DNA of 6,200 nucleotides. Origin: an uncultured Blautia sp. GTDB taxonomy: Bacteria > Bacillota > Clostridia > Lachnospirales > Lachnospiraceae. The position numbers and the translations under genes were made by a program. The DNA is taken from positions 1 through 6,200 of the forward strand of contig CAMNGN010000115.1 of NCBI GenBank assembly GCA_946538475.1, read 5' to 3'. This document shows, piece by piece, positions 1 through 5,312 of the stretch; within the stretch, counting starts at the first letter, position 1, and every line of letters begins with the position of its first letter. A model generated the notes under the pieces. It was not told the origin of the DNA, did no database searches, and saw only the letters and a list, made by a program, of their open reading frames with translations.

Positions 1-918
1 CTGCGGCTGATCGGCGGAAGAGTGATTCTCGACGACGAGGATCTTCAGAAGCTTTCTTATGCGCAGTTGTCCCGAAAGATGGCAGTAGTCCTCACCGAAC
101 GAATAAGGCCGGAGCTGATGACCTGCCGCGATGTTGTATCCGCAGGCAGGTATCCTTATACCGGGCGGCTGGGGCTTCTTTCTGCGGAGGATACCTTAAA
201 GGTTGACAAGGCCCTCAGGAGAGTAAATGCTCTGGAAATAGCTGAGCAGAGTTTCGACTCGATCAGCGATGGTCAGAGGCAAAGAGTGATGCTGGCGAGG
301 GCAATCTGTCAGGAACCGCAGATCATGGTGCTCGACGAGCCTACTTCCTATCTGGATATCCGACATAAGATCGAGCTTCTTACTATCCTGCGCAGTATGG
401 CAAAAGAACAGGGGATTGCAGTGGTCATGTCGCTGCACGAGATCGATCTGGCACAGAAGATCTCCGACAGAGTTATCTGCGTGAATGGCGATAGGATAAC
501 CAAATATGGAACACCGGATGAGATTTTTGAAGAAGAAACGATACGGGAGTTGTTCGGGATAAATGCAGGATCCTACGATCCGACATTCGGGAGCATCGAG
601 CTTCCGCGACCCGAAGGAGATATGCCTGAGGTGTTCGTGCTGAGCTCCGGAGGCTCGGGCATTCCGGTGTACAGGCGGCTTCAAAAAGAGGGGAGACCTT
701 TTGCGGCAGGAATTCTCTATCCGAACGATCTTGATTATGCGGTTGCAAAGCGGCTGGCATGTCATGTCGTTACCGAGAGGATGTTTGAGCCGGTGTCGGA
801 GGCTGCAATAGATGAGGCGCGTCGGGTGATGGAGGCTTGTCAGGAAGTTATCGTGACAGAGTTTCCGGTTGGGACGATGAATGCGCGCGTGAAAAATCTT
901 ATATACGGTAAATGTTAA
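1..918 (+). CDS. ABC importer ATP-binding protein, FecE/BtuD type, 5'-truncated by window edge
   Basis: This is the nucleotide-binding subunit of a type II (FecCD-partnered) importer, which would power uptake of an iron chelate, heme or cobalamin from the cytoplasmic face of the membrane. The frame is open from base 1, so the true start and the Walker A loop are upstream; 305 residues are visible. In visible order there is a Q-loop-region segment AVVLTERIRPELMTCRDVV, then GRYPYTG, typical of the FecE/HmuV/BtuD family, the signature ISDGQRQRV (from nt 262; Asp replaces the first Gly of LSGGQ), Walker B IMVLDEPTSYLD, and the switch His in SLHEIDLA. The ATPase domain ends near nt 610. An extension at about nt 628-915 (EVFVLSSGGSGIPVYRRLQ to the end) is not part of the minimal ATPase. 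The substrate cannot be decided from this subunit. The permease and binding protein are presumably upstream. The family call is firm; iron versus cobalamin is open. Confidence 0.9.
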   Translation: MRLIGGRVILDDEDLQKLSYAQLSRKMAVVLTERIRPELMTCRDVVSAGRYPYTGRLGLLSAEDTLKVDKALRRVNALEIAEQSFDSISDGQRQRVMLARAICQEPQIMVLDEPTSYLDIRHKIELLTILRSMAKEQGIAVVMSLHEIDLAQKISDRVICVNGDRITKYGTPDEIFEEETIRELFGINAGSYDPTFGSIELPRPEGDMPEVFVLSSGGSGIPVYRRLQKEGRPFAAGILYPNDLDYAVAKRLACHVVTERMFEPVSEAAIDEARRVMEACQEVIVTEFPVGTMNARVKNLIYGKC

Positions 919-935
919 AGAATGAGTGCTCAAAA

Positions 936-972
936 ACGTCCTCGGTACTCAAAATGAGTCATCGAGATACGT
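936..972. repeat. Imperfect palindromic hairpin, REP-like remnant
   Basis: The short non-coding segment after the ABC gene folds as ACTCA (947-951) / TGAGT (955-959) with an AAA loop, continued by CTCGG (941-945) against TCGAG (962-966) including one G-U pair, and ending in ACGT at 936-939 and 969-972. It is followed by CCCC at 973-976, so its outer edge reads ACGTCCCC, close to the ACCGTCCCC core of the other palindromes in this window. It has no U-run and is therefore a poor intrinsic terminator. An extragenic palindrome remnant is the best reading. Confidence 0.5.
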
Positions 973-984
973 CCCCAACAGTAA

Positions 985-1020
985 AAGACAGGGTAAAGAC
1001 AGAGAACCGTCCCCTGTCTT
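985..1020. repeat. Degenerate extragenic palindrome with GAACCGTCCCC core
   Basis: The arms AAGACAGGG (985-993) and CCCTGTCTT (1012-1020) are perfect 9-bp complements around an 18-nt loop. The 3' arm continues the core GAACCGTCCCC (1004-1014), which recurs exactly at 3501-3511 in the perfect palindrome between nfnB and dfx. It is followed by AATTT, so some termination activity for the upstream ABC gene is possible but unconvincing. Together with the hairpin at 936-972 it suggests two tandem, decayed repeat copies between unrelated transcription units. Confidence 0.55.
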
Positions 1021-1023
1021 AAT

Positions 1024-1059
1024 TTAGCACTTTACTCCGATAAATAATTGTGCTAATAT
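1024..1059 (+). promoter_or_regulatory. Candidate nfnAB promoter with flanking inverted repeat
   Basis: TTTACT (1031-1036), 17 bp, then TAATAT (1054-1059) preceded by TGC, giving an extended -10; each hexamer matches the sigma-A consensus at four of six bases. The predicted start near 1066 leaves a leader of about 115 nt before nfnA. The inverted repeat TTAGCAC (1024-1030) / GTGCTAA (1050-1056) abuts the -35 on one side and overlaps the extended -10 on the other, a placement suited to repression. The rest of the leader (1066-1168) shows no riboswitch fold that I can recognise. The promoter is a sequence match only. Confidence 0.5.
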
Positions 1060-1168
1060 CTAAAAATACAGGCATTCTTTAAAATACGGGAATTACCCTG
1101 CACGATAACTGCGCATCAAATTATTAGGGGCAGGATTCATGATAAATGAAAAATTGTGGAGTGCAGGC

Positions 1169-1174
1169 AGGAGG
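1169..1174 (+). promoter_or_regulatory. Ribosome binding site deciding the nfnA start
   Basis: AGGAGG lies 5 nt before the ATG at 1180. A GTG in the same frame at 1156 would add eight residues but has no comparable site in front, and the added residues would be encoded by the ribosome binding site itself. The ATG at 1180 is therefore the start. Confidence 0.85.
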
Positions 1175-1179
1175 TTAAT

Positions 1180-2067
1180 ATGTACAAGATTTTAAAAGCA
1201 GAGGAACTGGCGGCGAACATCTACCGGATGGTAGTAGAAGCTCCGCGTGTGGCAAAAAGATGCCTGCCGGGCCAGTTCATCATAGCAAAGCTCGATGAAG
1301 AGGGAGAACGCATCCCGCTTACTATCTGTGATTACGATTCCGAGAAGGGAACGATCACAATCGTATTCCAGCCGATCGGCGAGTCCACCCTGAAGATGGC
1401 CAAACTGCAGGCAGGAGATGCCTTCGAGGATTTTGTCGGACCGCTCGGATGTCCTTCGGAGCTCTGCAGCACTCCTATAGAAGAATTGAAGAAGAAAAAA
1501 ATCGTGTTTGTCGGCGGCGGCGTGGGAACCGCTCCGGTGTATCCGCAGCTTAAATGGCTGTATGAGCATGGTATTACCGCAGACTGCATCATCGGCGCCA
1601 GGACAAAAGACCTGATCATCCTGGAAAAAGAGATGAGCGCGGTCAGCAACCTTTACCTGACCACCGATGACGGATCTTACATCCGCAAAGGCATGGGCAC
1701 CGATGTACTTCGTGACCTGGTACAGAATCAGGGCAGACATTATGATCTGTGTGTCGCCATCGGTCCGATGATCATGATGAAGTTTGTGTGCATCCTGACC
1801 AAAGAACTCGGCATTCCTACCATCGTAAGCATGAATCCCATCATGGTGGACGGTACCGGAATGTGCGGTGCATGTCGTCTGATGGTCGGCGGCGAAGTCA
1901 AATTTGCATGCGTCGACGGTCCCGAGTTTGACGGCCACAAGGTAGATTTCGATCTGGCGATGAAGAGACAGCAGATGTACAAGACCGACGAGGGACGGGC
2001 GAAGCTCAGGTTCCTGGAGGGGGATACCCATCACGGCGGATGCGGAAACTGCGGAGGTGACAAATAA
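1180..2067 (+). CDS. nfnA: NfnA: FAD/NAD-binding subunit of NADH-dependent reduced ferredoxin:NADP+ oxidoreductase
   Basis: Cytoplasmic small subunit of the flavin-based electron-bifurcating NfnAB complex, which couples NADPH, NAD+ and ferredoxin; older annotation calls it sulfide dehydrogenase beta or a dihydroorotate-dehydrogenase-type electron transfer subunit. From the ATG at 1180 it has 295 residues, close to the family length. Visible features are the flavin-binding RIPLT (44-48), the nucleotide-binding GGGVGTAP (112-119), and a C-terminal [2Fe-2S] motif with C229, C232 and C244 preceded by D224 in VDGTGMCGAC. In characterised Nfn this cluster is held by one Asp and three Cys, which fits. 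The tail HHGGCGNCGGDK adds a CxxC pair (C288, C291) of unknown role. The stop overlaps the nfnB start by one base (TAATG), so translation is probably coupled. A PyrK-type subunit is the main alternative, but the NfnB partner next door argues against it. Confidence 0.92.
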   Translation: MYKILKAEELAANIYRMVVEAPRVAKRCLPGQFIIAKLDEEGERIPLTICDYDSEKGTITIVFQPIGESTLKMAKLQAGDAFEDFVGPLGCPSELCSTPIEELKKKKIVFVGGGVGTAPVYPQLKWLYEHGITADCIIGARTKDLIILEKEMSAVSNLYLTTDDGSYIRKGMGTDVLRDLVQNQGRHYDLCVAIGPMIMMKFVCILTKELGIPTIVSMNPIMVDGTGMCGACRLMVGGEVKFACVDGPEFDGHKVDFDLAMKRQQMYKTDEGRAKLRFLEGDTHHGGCGNCGGDK

Positions 2068-3464
2068 TGGTTCAGACAGATGTATTAAAGAAGGTTCCCG
2101 TCAGAGAACAGGATCCCAAAGTAAGGGCGACCAATTTTGACGAGGTGTGCCTCGGATATAATCAGGAAGAGGCCGTGGCAGAAGCAGGCCGCTGCCTTAA
2201 TTGTAAAAATGCCAAATGTGTGACCGGATGTCCGGTTTCGATCAATATCCCGGCCTTCATTCATGAAGTGAAAGAAGGCAATTTTGAGCAGGCGTATCAG
2301 ATCATCAGCGAATCCAGCGCGCTTCCCGCTGTCTGCGGCCGTGTATGTCCGCAGGAGACACAGTGCGAAGGAAAATGTATCCGCGGCATCAAAGGCGAAG
2401 CTGTTTCGATCGGAAAACTCGAGCGTTTTGTTGCAGACCGCGCAAGAGAAGAGGGAATCAAACCGAAACCTGCGGCTGAAAAGAACGGCCACAAGATCGC
2501 GGTCATCGGTTCCGGCCCTGCAGGCCTTACCTGCGCAGGCGATCTTGCACGTATGGGTTATGACGTGACTATCTTTGAGGCGCTCCACAAGGCAGGCGGT
2601 GTTCTCGTTTACGGTATTCCTGAGTTCCGTCTTCCGAAAGATAAAGTCGTGGCGGCTGAAGTCGAAAATGTTAAATCTCTTGGCGTAAAGATCGAGACCA
2701 ACGTCATCATCGGCAAATCCGTCACCATCGATGAGCTGCTGCAGGAAGAGGGCTTCGAGGCCGTCTTTATCGGCTCCGGTGCAGGCCTTCCGATGTTCAT
2801 GGGCATTCCGGGAGAGCAGGCAAACGGCGTGTTCTCTGCAAATGAGTATCTGACCAGAAACAACCTGATGAAGGCATTCCGCGACGACTATGACACACCG
2901 ATCGTCCGCGGCAGAAAAGTGGTTGTTGTCGGTGGCGGAAACGTTGCGATGGACGCGGCCAGAACCGCATTAAGACTTGGCGCTGAGGTGCATATCGTCT
3001 ACAGAAGATCCGAGGCGGAGCTTCCCGCCAGGGTCGAAGAAGTGCATCATGCAAAAGAAGAAGGCGTGATCTTTAACCTGCTGACTAATCCGGTGGAGAT
3101 CTACTCCGATGAGAATTCCTGGGTGACCGGCATCCGCTGCATCCGCATGGAACTCGGCGAGCCCGACGCCTCAGGCAGAAGGCGCCCGGTGGAGATTCCC
3201 GGGTCAGAGTTTGACATCGAGTGCGATACCGTCATCATGTCACTCGGAACTTCACCCAATCCGCTGATTTCGTCCACCACCTACGGGCTGGATGTGAACC
3301 GCCGCAAGTGCATCATCGCCGATGAAGAGTTCGGTAAGACCTCCAAAGAAGGCGTGTACGCCGGCGGCGACGCCGTGACCGGCGCCGCAACCGTAATTCT
3401 TGCGATGGGCGCAGGAAAAGCAGGGGCACGTGGGATAGATAATTATATTCGCTCGAAGAAATGA
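2067..3464 (+). CDS. nfnB: NfnB: NADPH-dependent, glutamate-synthase-small-chain-like subunit of NfnAB
   Basis: Large subunit of the bifurcating transhydrogenase; it carries the bifurcating FAD, the NADPH site and two [4Fe-4S] clusters that pass electrons to ferredoxin. It has 465 residues, standard for the GltA/NfnB family. The N-terminal cluster domain has C43, C46, C51, C55 and C90, C94, C100, C104, with E97 in CPQETQC near the position of the Glu ligand known in the family. The FAD Rossmann motif is GSGPAG (148-153), with the family's AGGVLVYGIPEFRLPK at 176-191. The second dinucleotide motif is GGGNVAMDAAR (289-299), followed by YRR (312-314), suited to the NADPH 2'-phosphate. The C-terminal FAD contact is YAGGD (431-435). 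GGAGGTGA at 2053-2060 serves the ATG at 2067. Such proteins are often mislabelled glutamate synthase small subunit; the adjacent nfnA supports Nfn. The TGA stop consists of the first three bases of the downstream palindrome. Confidence 0.94.
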   Translation: MVQTDVLKKVPVREQDPKVRATNFDEVCLGYNQEEAVAEAGRCLNCKNAKCVTGCPVSINIPAFIHEVKEGNFEQAYQIISESSALPAVCGRVCPQETQCEGKCIRGIKGEAVSIGKLERFVADRAREEGIKPKPAAEKNGHKIAVIGSGPAGLTCAGDLARMGYDVTIFEALHKAGGVLVYGIPEFRLPKDKVVAAEVENVKSLGVKIETNVIIGKSVTIDELLQEEGFEAVFIGSGAGLPMFMGIPGEQANGVFSANEYLTRNNLMKAFRDDYDTPIVRGRKVVVVGGGNVAMDAARTALRLGAEVHIVYRRSEAELPARVEEVHHAKEEGVIFNLLTNPVEIYSDENSWVTGIRCIRMELGEPDASGRRRPVEIPGSEFDIECDTVIMSLGTSPNPLISSTTYGLDVNRRKCIIADEEFGKTSKEGVYAGGDAVTGAATVILAMGAGKAGARGIDNYIRSKK

Positions 3465-3519
3465 AACAGGGGGACGGTTCCTCGTTCCAAATGGAACGAG
3501 GAACCGTCCCCCTGTTTCA
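3462..3519. repeat. Perfect 58-bp extragenic palindrome between convergent genes
   Basis: Arms of 28 bp (3462-3489 and 3492-3519) pair without a mismatch around AA at 3490-3491; symmetry breaks at 3461/3520. Each arm carries GGGGGACGGTTCCTCGTTCC or its complement. The element starts on the TGA stop of nfnB and ends two bases before the stop of the minus-strand dfx gene, so it fills the whole junction. It could act as a bidirectional terminator or mRNA 3'-end stabiliser. The U-tract is weak on both sides: somewhat U-rich on the minus strand (TTTCATTTCTT) and poor on the plus strand. The core GAACCGTCCCC recurs at 1004-1014, so I read it as a REP/REPIN-like mobile palindrome with a likely 3'-end role. 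Confidence 0.85.
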
Positions 3520-3521
3520 CA

Positions 3522-3896
3522 TTAGCAGTCTTTCTTCCAAAGCCCATGCAGATTACAATACTCATAAGCCGCGACAGCTGTCTCACCTTCGGCAAGCAGG
3601 AACTCGGCTTTCGGTTCTGCACCGGGTGTGAGTACTTTTTTCTGCTGGCCGCAGGATGTCTCGAGAACGATCCACTGAATATAGTGTGCCTCAAGCATCG
3701 GGTGAGCTGCGGAACCTACACAGACCGTAACTTTATTTCCTTCGATCTCCACGACCGGCACATGTTTCTCATGCGCACCGTCTGTGGTGTTCGGTGTGAG
3801 TTCTTCCATCGGCTGGCCGCAGCACATGGTCGGACATGGAGAGCCTTTGATCATCTCGACGATCTTACCGCATTTCGTACAAATGTAAAACTTCAT
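3522..3896 (-). CDS. dfx: Desulfoferrodoxin (two-iron superoxide reductase)
   Basis: A 124-residue cytoplasmic enzyme that reduces superoxide to hydrogen peroxide without making oxygen, normally fed electrons by rubredoxin in anaerobes. The N-terminal desulforedoxin-like domain has the Fe(Cys)4 centre I ligands C6, C9, C25 and C26 (CTKC, then MCCG). The catalytic domain has the complete Fe(His)4Cys centre II: H45 in EKHVPV, H65 in AAHPM, H71 in HYIQW, and C114 and H117 in CNLHGLW, with the conserved Lys44 beside H45. No ligand is missing, so it should be active. The length is typical for the two-iron class. The start is well supported: on the minus strand AAGGAGGA (3903-3910) lies 6 nt before the ATG. 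It converges on nfnB and has its own promoter upstream. Iron- or peroxide-responsive control is expected from the family, but no clear PerR box is visible. Confidence 0.96.
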   Translation of the reverse strand: MKFYICTKCGKIVEMIKGSPCPTMCCGQPMEELTPNTTDGAHEKHVPVVEIEGNKVTVCVGSAAHPMLEAHYIQWIVLETSCGQQKKVLTPGAEPKAEFLLAEGETAVAAYEYCNLHGLWKKDC

Positions 3897-3946
3897 TTCG
3901 GATCCTCCTTTTTTCGGAATCTATCAGCAGATTTGACAGAAACAAC

Positions 3947-3963
3947 ATTGAATTGTCTTCAAT
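3947..3963. promoter_or_regulatory. Small palindrome at the dfx transcription start, possible operator
   Basis: ATTGAA (3947-3952) and TTCAAT (3958-3963) form a perfect 6+6 bp inverted repeat with a 5-nt spacer. It lies just downstream of the dfx -10, over the predicted start near 3965, where a repressor would block initiation. It does not match a consensus that I can name. The adjacent 15-mer 3964-3978 matches the Bacillus PerR box at only 9 of 15 positions. Confidence 0.4.
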
Positions 3964-3971
3964 TTATGTAT

Positions 3972-4000
3972 ACTTTAACATACGGATAAAAGAGTGTCAA
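3972..4000 (-). promoter_or_regulatory. dfx promoter
   Basis: On the minus strand there is a perfect TTGACA -35 (complement of 3995-4000), a 17-bp spacer, and TAAAGT (complement of 3972-3977) as -10 with an upstream TG giving an extended -10 form. The start is predicted near 3965, giving a leader of about 70 nt before the dfx ATG. The -35 lies at the edge of the nested-repeat segment 3994-4081. Confidence 0.6.
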
Positions 4001-4081
4001 CCGGAATGGGTGAATCATAAGTCAACGTGAACCATTCCTCGTTTCATTTGTTCATAAATTGTTCATGGTACCTGACACCAT
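3994..4081. repeat. Nested inverted and direct repeats in the dfx/GntR intergenic region
   Basis: Several short symmetries overlap here: GTGTCA (3994-3999) with TGACAC (4073-4078), GGAATGG (4003-4009) with CCATTCC (4032-4038), ATGGT (4065-4069) with ACCAT (4077-4081), and GTCAAC directly repeated at 3996-4001 and 4021-4026. TTGTTCAT is repeated at 4048-4055 and 4059-4066, an 11-bp period. TTCCTCGTT at 4035-4043 also occurs in the palindrome 3462-3519 (3478-3486). No coding potential is seen. It is best read as a decayed extragenic palindrome, with possible regulator binding at the phased repeats. Confidence 0.45.
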
Positions 4082-4128
4082 TAAAAAATAATAAAGTACT
4101 TGACATTTGTAGGATACTAGTGTACTAT
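4081..4128 (+). promoter_or_regulatory. Promoter of the GntR-ABC operon with A/T-rich upstream element
   Basis: A perfect TTGACA (4100-4105), 17 bp, then TACTAT (4123-4128; four of six consensus matches). The A/T-rich run 4081-4096 just before the -35 resembles an UP element. The start is expected near 4135, inside the operator palindrome, and the GAGGAG ribosome binding site (4161-4166) follows. Confidence 0.7.
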
Positions 4129-4145
4129 ACAGATAGTACACTAGT
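4116..4145. promoter_or_regulatory. Perfect 13+13 bp operator palindrome, likely GntR (YtrA-type) binding site
   Basis: ACTAGTGTACTAT (4116-4128) and ATAGTACACTAGT (4133-4145) are exact reverse complements separated by ACAG. The left arm contains the -10 hexamer and the right arm covers the predicted start, so a bound dimer would exclude RNA polymerase. GTGTAC/GTACAC half-sites resemble those described for YtrA-subfamily regulators, and the regulator encoded 31 bp downstream is the obvious ligand. Autorepression is inferred, not shown. Confidence 0.8.
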
Positions 4146-4175
4146 TCATACATAAAGTGAGAGGAGCAGAGTACA

Positions 4176-4529
4176 ATGACGAGTTATAATGCCTCTGTGC
4201 CGATCTACCTGCAGGTGGTGCACTCGATCAAGGAAAAGATCGCCACCGGCAAAATATCTCCGGGAGACAAGCTTCCCTCGGGAAGAGAGCTGGCGCTTAA
4301 ATACACCATCAACCCAAACACGGCAGCCCGTGTCTATCAGACGCTTGAACAGGAACAGCTGCTCTTTACCAGAAGAGGACTGGGTTCCTTTGTGACGGAA
4401 GACAAGAGCAAAATAGCTGCGATCAAGGAGGAGATGGCGGAAGGTATTCTCGAGGAATTTCTTGCGGGGATGGAAAGGCTGGGCATTTCTGCCGAAGAAG
4501 CAATAGAAATGCTCAAAAAAAAGAAATAA
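4176..4529 (+). CDS. GntR-family transcriptional regulator, YtrA subfamily
   Basis: A 117-residue cytoplasmic DNA-binding protein and probable repressor of its own operon. The N-terminal winged helix-turn-helix (about 9-74) shows the GntR hallmark from PIYLQVV through PGDKLPSGRELA (29-40), the recognition-helix region NPNTAARVYQTLEQ (46-59) and the wing RRGLGSFV (66-73). The remaining 43 or so residues are a charged helical tail ending in KKKK, the short dimerisation module of the YtrA subfamily; there is no effector-binding FCD or UTRA domain, so the inducing signal is not a typical metabolite bound to such a domain. The length fits the subfamily. The start is the ATG at 4176 with GAGGAG 9 nt upstream. 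It is followed after 78 bp by the ABC ATPase gene in the same direction, with no terminator between, the usual gene order for these stress-induced ABC modules. Confidence 0.93.
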   Translation: MTSYNASVPIYLQVVHSIKEKIATGKISPGDKLPSGRELALKYTINPNTAARVYQTLEQEQLLFTRRGLGSFVTEDKSKIAAIKEEMAEGILEEFLAGMERLGISAEEAIEMLKKKK

Positions 4530-4607
4530 GCAAATGCTGTTTGCAGGCCAAAGCGATTGCCGCCGAAGCCGAACAAAATGAAATGAGGACAGAAAGAAGG
4601 TTAAAGA

Positions 4608-5312
4608 ATGCTTGAAAGTAAAGAGATCACCAAAGTATTTGGAAAGAAAACTGCGGTAGACCACATTTCGCTCAAACTGGAACCCGGGTATATTTATGCC
4701 ATGCTCGGGCCCAACGGGAGCGGCAAGACGACCTGGATGAAGATGGCGGCAGGGCTGATCAAACCCACCTCCGGAGAAATGTATTATAACGGCCGTCCGC
4801 TTGACGTGGACAGCCGCCGCGAGATCGCCTACATGTCCACCGAGCCCTATTTTTACAGCTGGATGTCGGTCGCCGATGTCGGCAAGTATTATCAGGACTT
4901 CTTTGCGGATTTTTCCATGGAGAAATATCGGGAGCTTTTGTCTTACATGGAACTCACAGAGGACATGAAAACCAAAGCGCTTTCCTCCGGTATGATGGCC
5001 AAACTGAAAATTGCCGTAACACTTGCCAGAGATGCGAAAGTGATCATGCTTGATGAGCCGTTAAATGGTATAGATCTGCTGGCCAGAGACCAGATCATGA
5101 AAGGTATTGTCGAAGTGACAGGACCCAACCGTGTGCTTGTCATCTCCAGTCATCTGGTGGAAGAGCTGGAAACCGTGGCAGACTACGCTGTATTTATCAA
5201 ACAAAGCCATCTGATCGAAGTCCGCGGGCTCGAAGAGCTGCGTGCTTCCGAAGGGATTTCTGTGGCTGACAAATATCGTCAGATCTATGCGAATATTGGA
5301 GGTGCATTCTAA
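4608..5312 (+). CDS. ABC transporter ATP-binding protein, YtrB/BcrA-like
   Basis: A 234-residue cytoplasmic ATPase that would energise the membrane protein encoded next. Walker A is GPNGSGKTT (34-42). The Q-loop region reads YMSTEPYFYSWMSV (75-88), with Glu in place of the usual Gln. The signature is LSSGMMAKLKIA (125-136) rather than LSGGQ, a deviation common in BcrA/YtrB-type export or resistance ATPases. Walker B is VIMLDEP (145-151), the D-loop follows as LNGID, and the switch His is in ISSHL (179-183). AGAAGG at 4595-4600 serves the ATG at 4608. The stop is immediately followed by the next gene's ATG. Co-regulation by the GntR protein suggests envelope-stress or peptide-antibiotic defence; the transported molecule is unknown. 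Confidence 0.93.
   Translation: MLESKEITKVFGKKTAVDHISLKLEPGYIYAMLGPNGSGKTTWMKMAAGLIKPTSGEMYYNGRPLDVDSRREIAYMSTEPYFYSWMSVADVGKYYQDFFADFSMEKYRELLSYMELTEDMKTKALSSGMMAKLKIAVTLARDAKVIMLDEPLNGIDLLARDQIMKGIVEVTGPNRVLVISSHLVEELETVADYAVFIKQSHLIEVRGLEELRASEGISVADKYRQIYANIGGAF

Noticed and set aside
196..933. Long open frame on the minus strand opposite the first ABC gene
   Set aside because: It lies antisense to a clear ABC ATPase, shows no recognisable domain and has no ribosome binding site worth noting; it is a codon-bias shadow.
1024..1056. A true CIRCE element
   Set aside because: The spacing is 6 bp too long and the inner TC/GA bases are absent, so I report it only as CIRCE-like half-sites.
1066..1168. 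Riboswitch or T-box in the nfnA leader
   Set aside because: Only short pairings such as CCTGC (1097-1101) with GCAGG (1130-1134) are present; no conserved core that I know and no terminator follows.
1156..1179. Upstream GTG start for NfnA adding eight residues
   Set aside because: The added codons overlap the AGGAGG ribosome binding site that serves the ATG at 1180.
1192..2034. Long minus-strand open frame inside nfnA
   Set aside because: It is antisense to a well-supported NfnA with all motifs in place; its Cys/His-rich composition is a by-product of the reverse frame.
3546..3989. Plus-strand open frame of 147 codons across dfx
   Set aside because: The minus-strand desulfoferrodoxin has every metal ligand and a good ribosome binding site, while this frame has no homology that I recognise.
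4530..4544. Small hairpin GCAAA/TTTGC after the GntR gene
   Set aside because: A five-base-pair AT-rich stem with no T-run is too weak to be a terminator, and the genes on either side belong to one operon.
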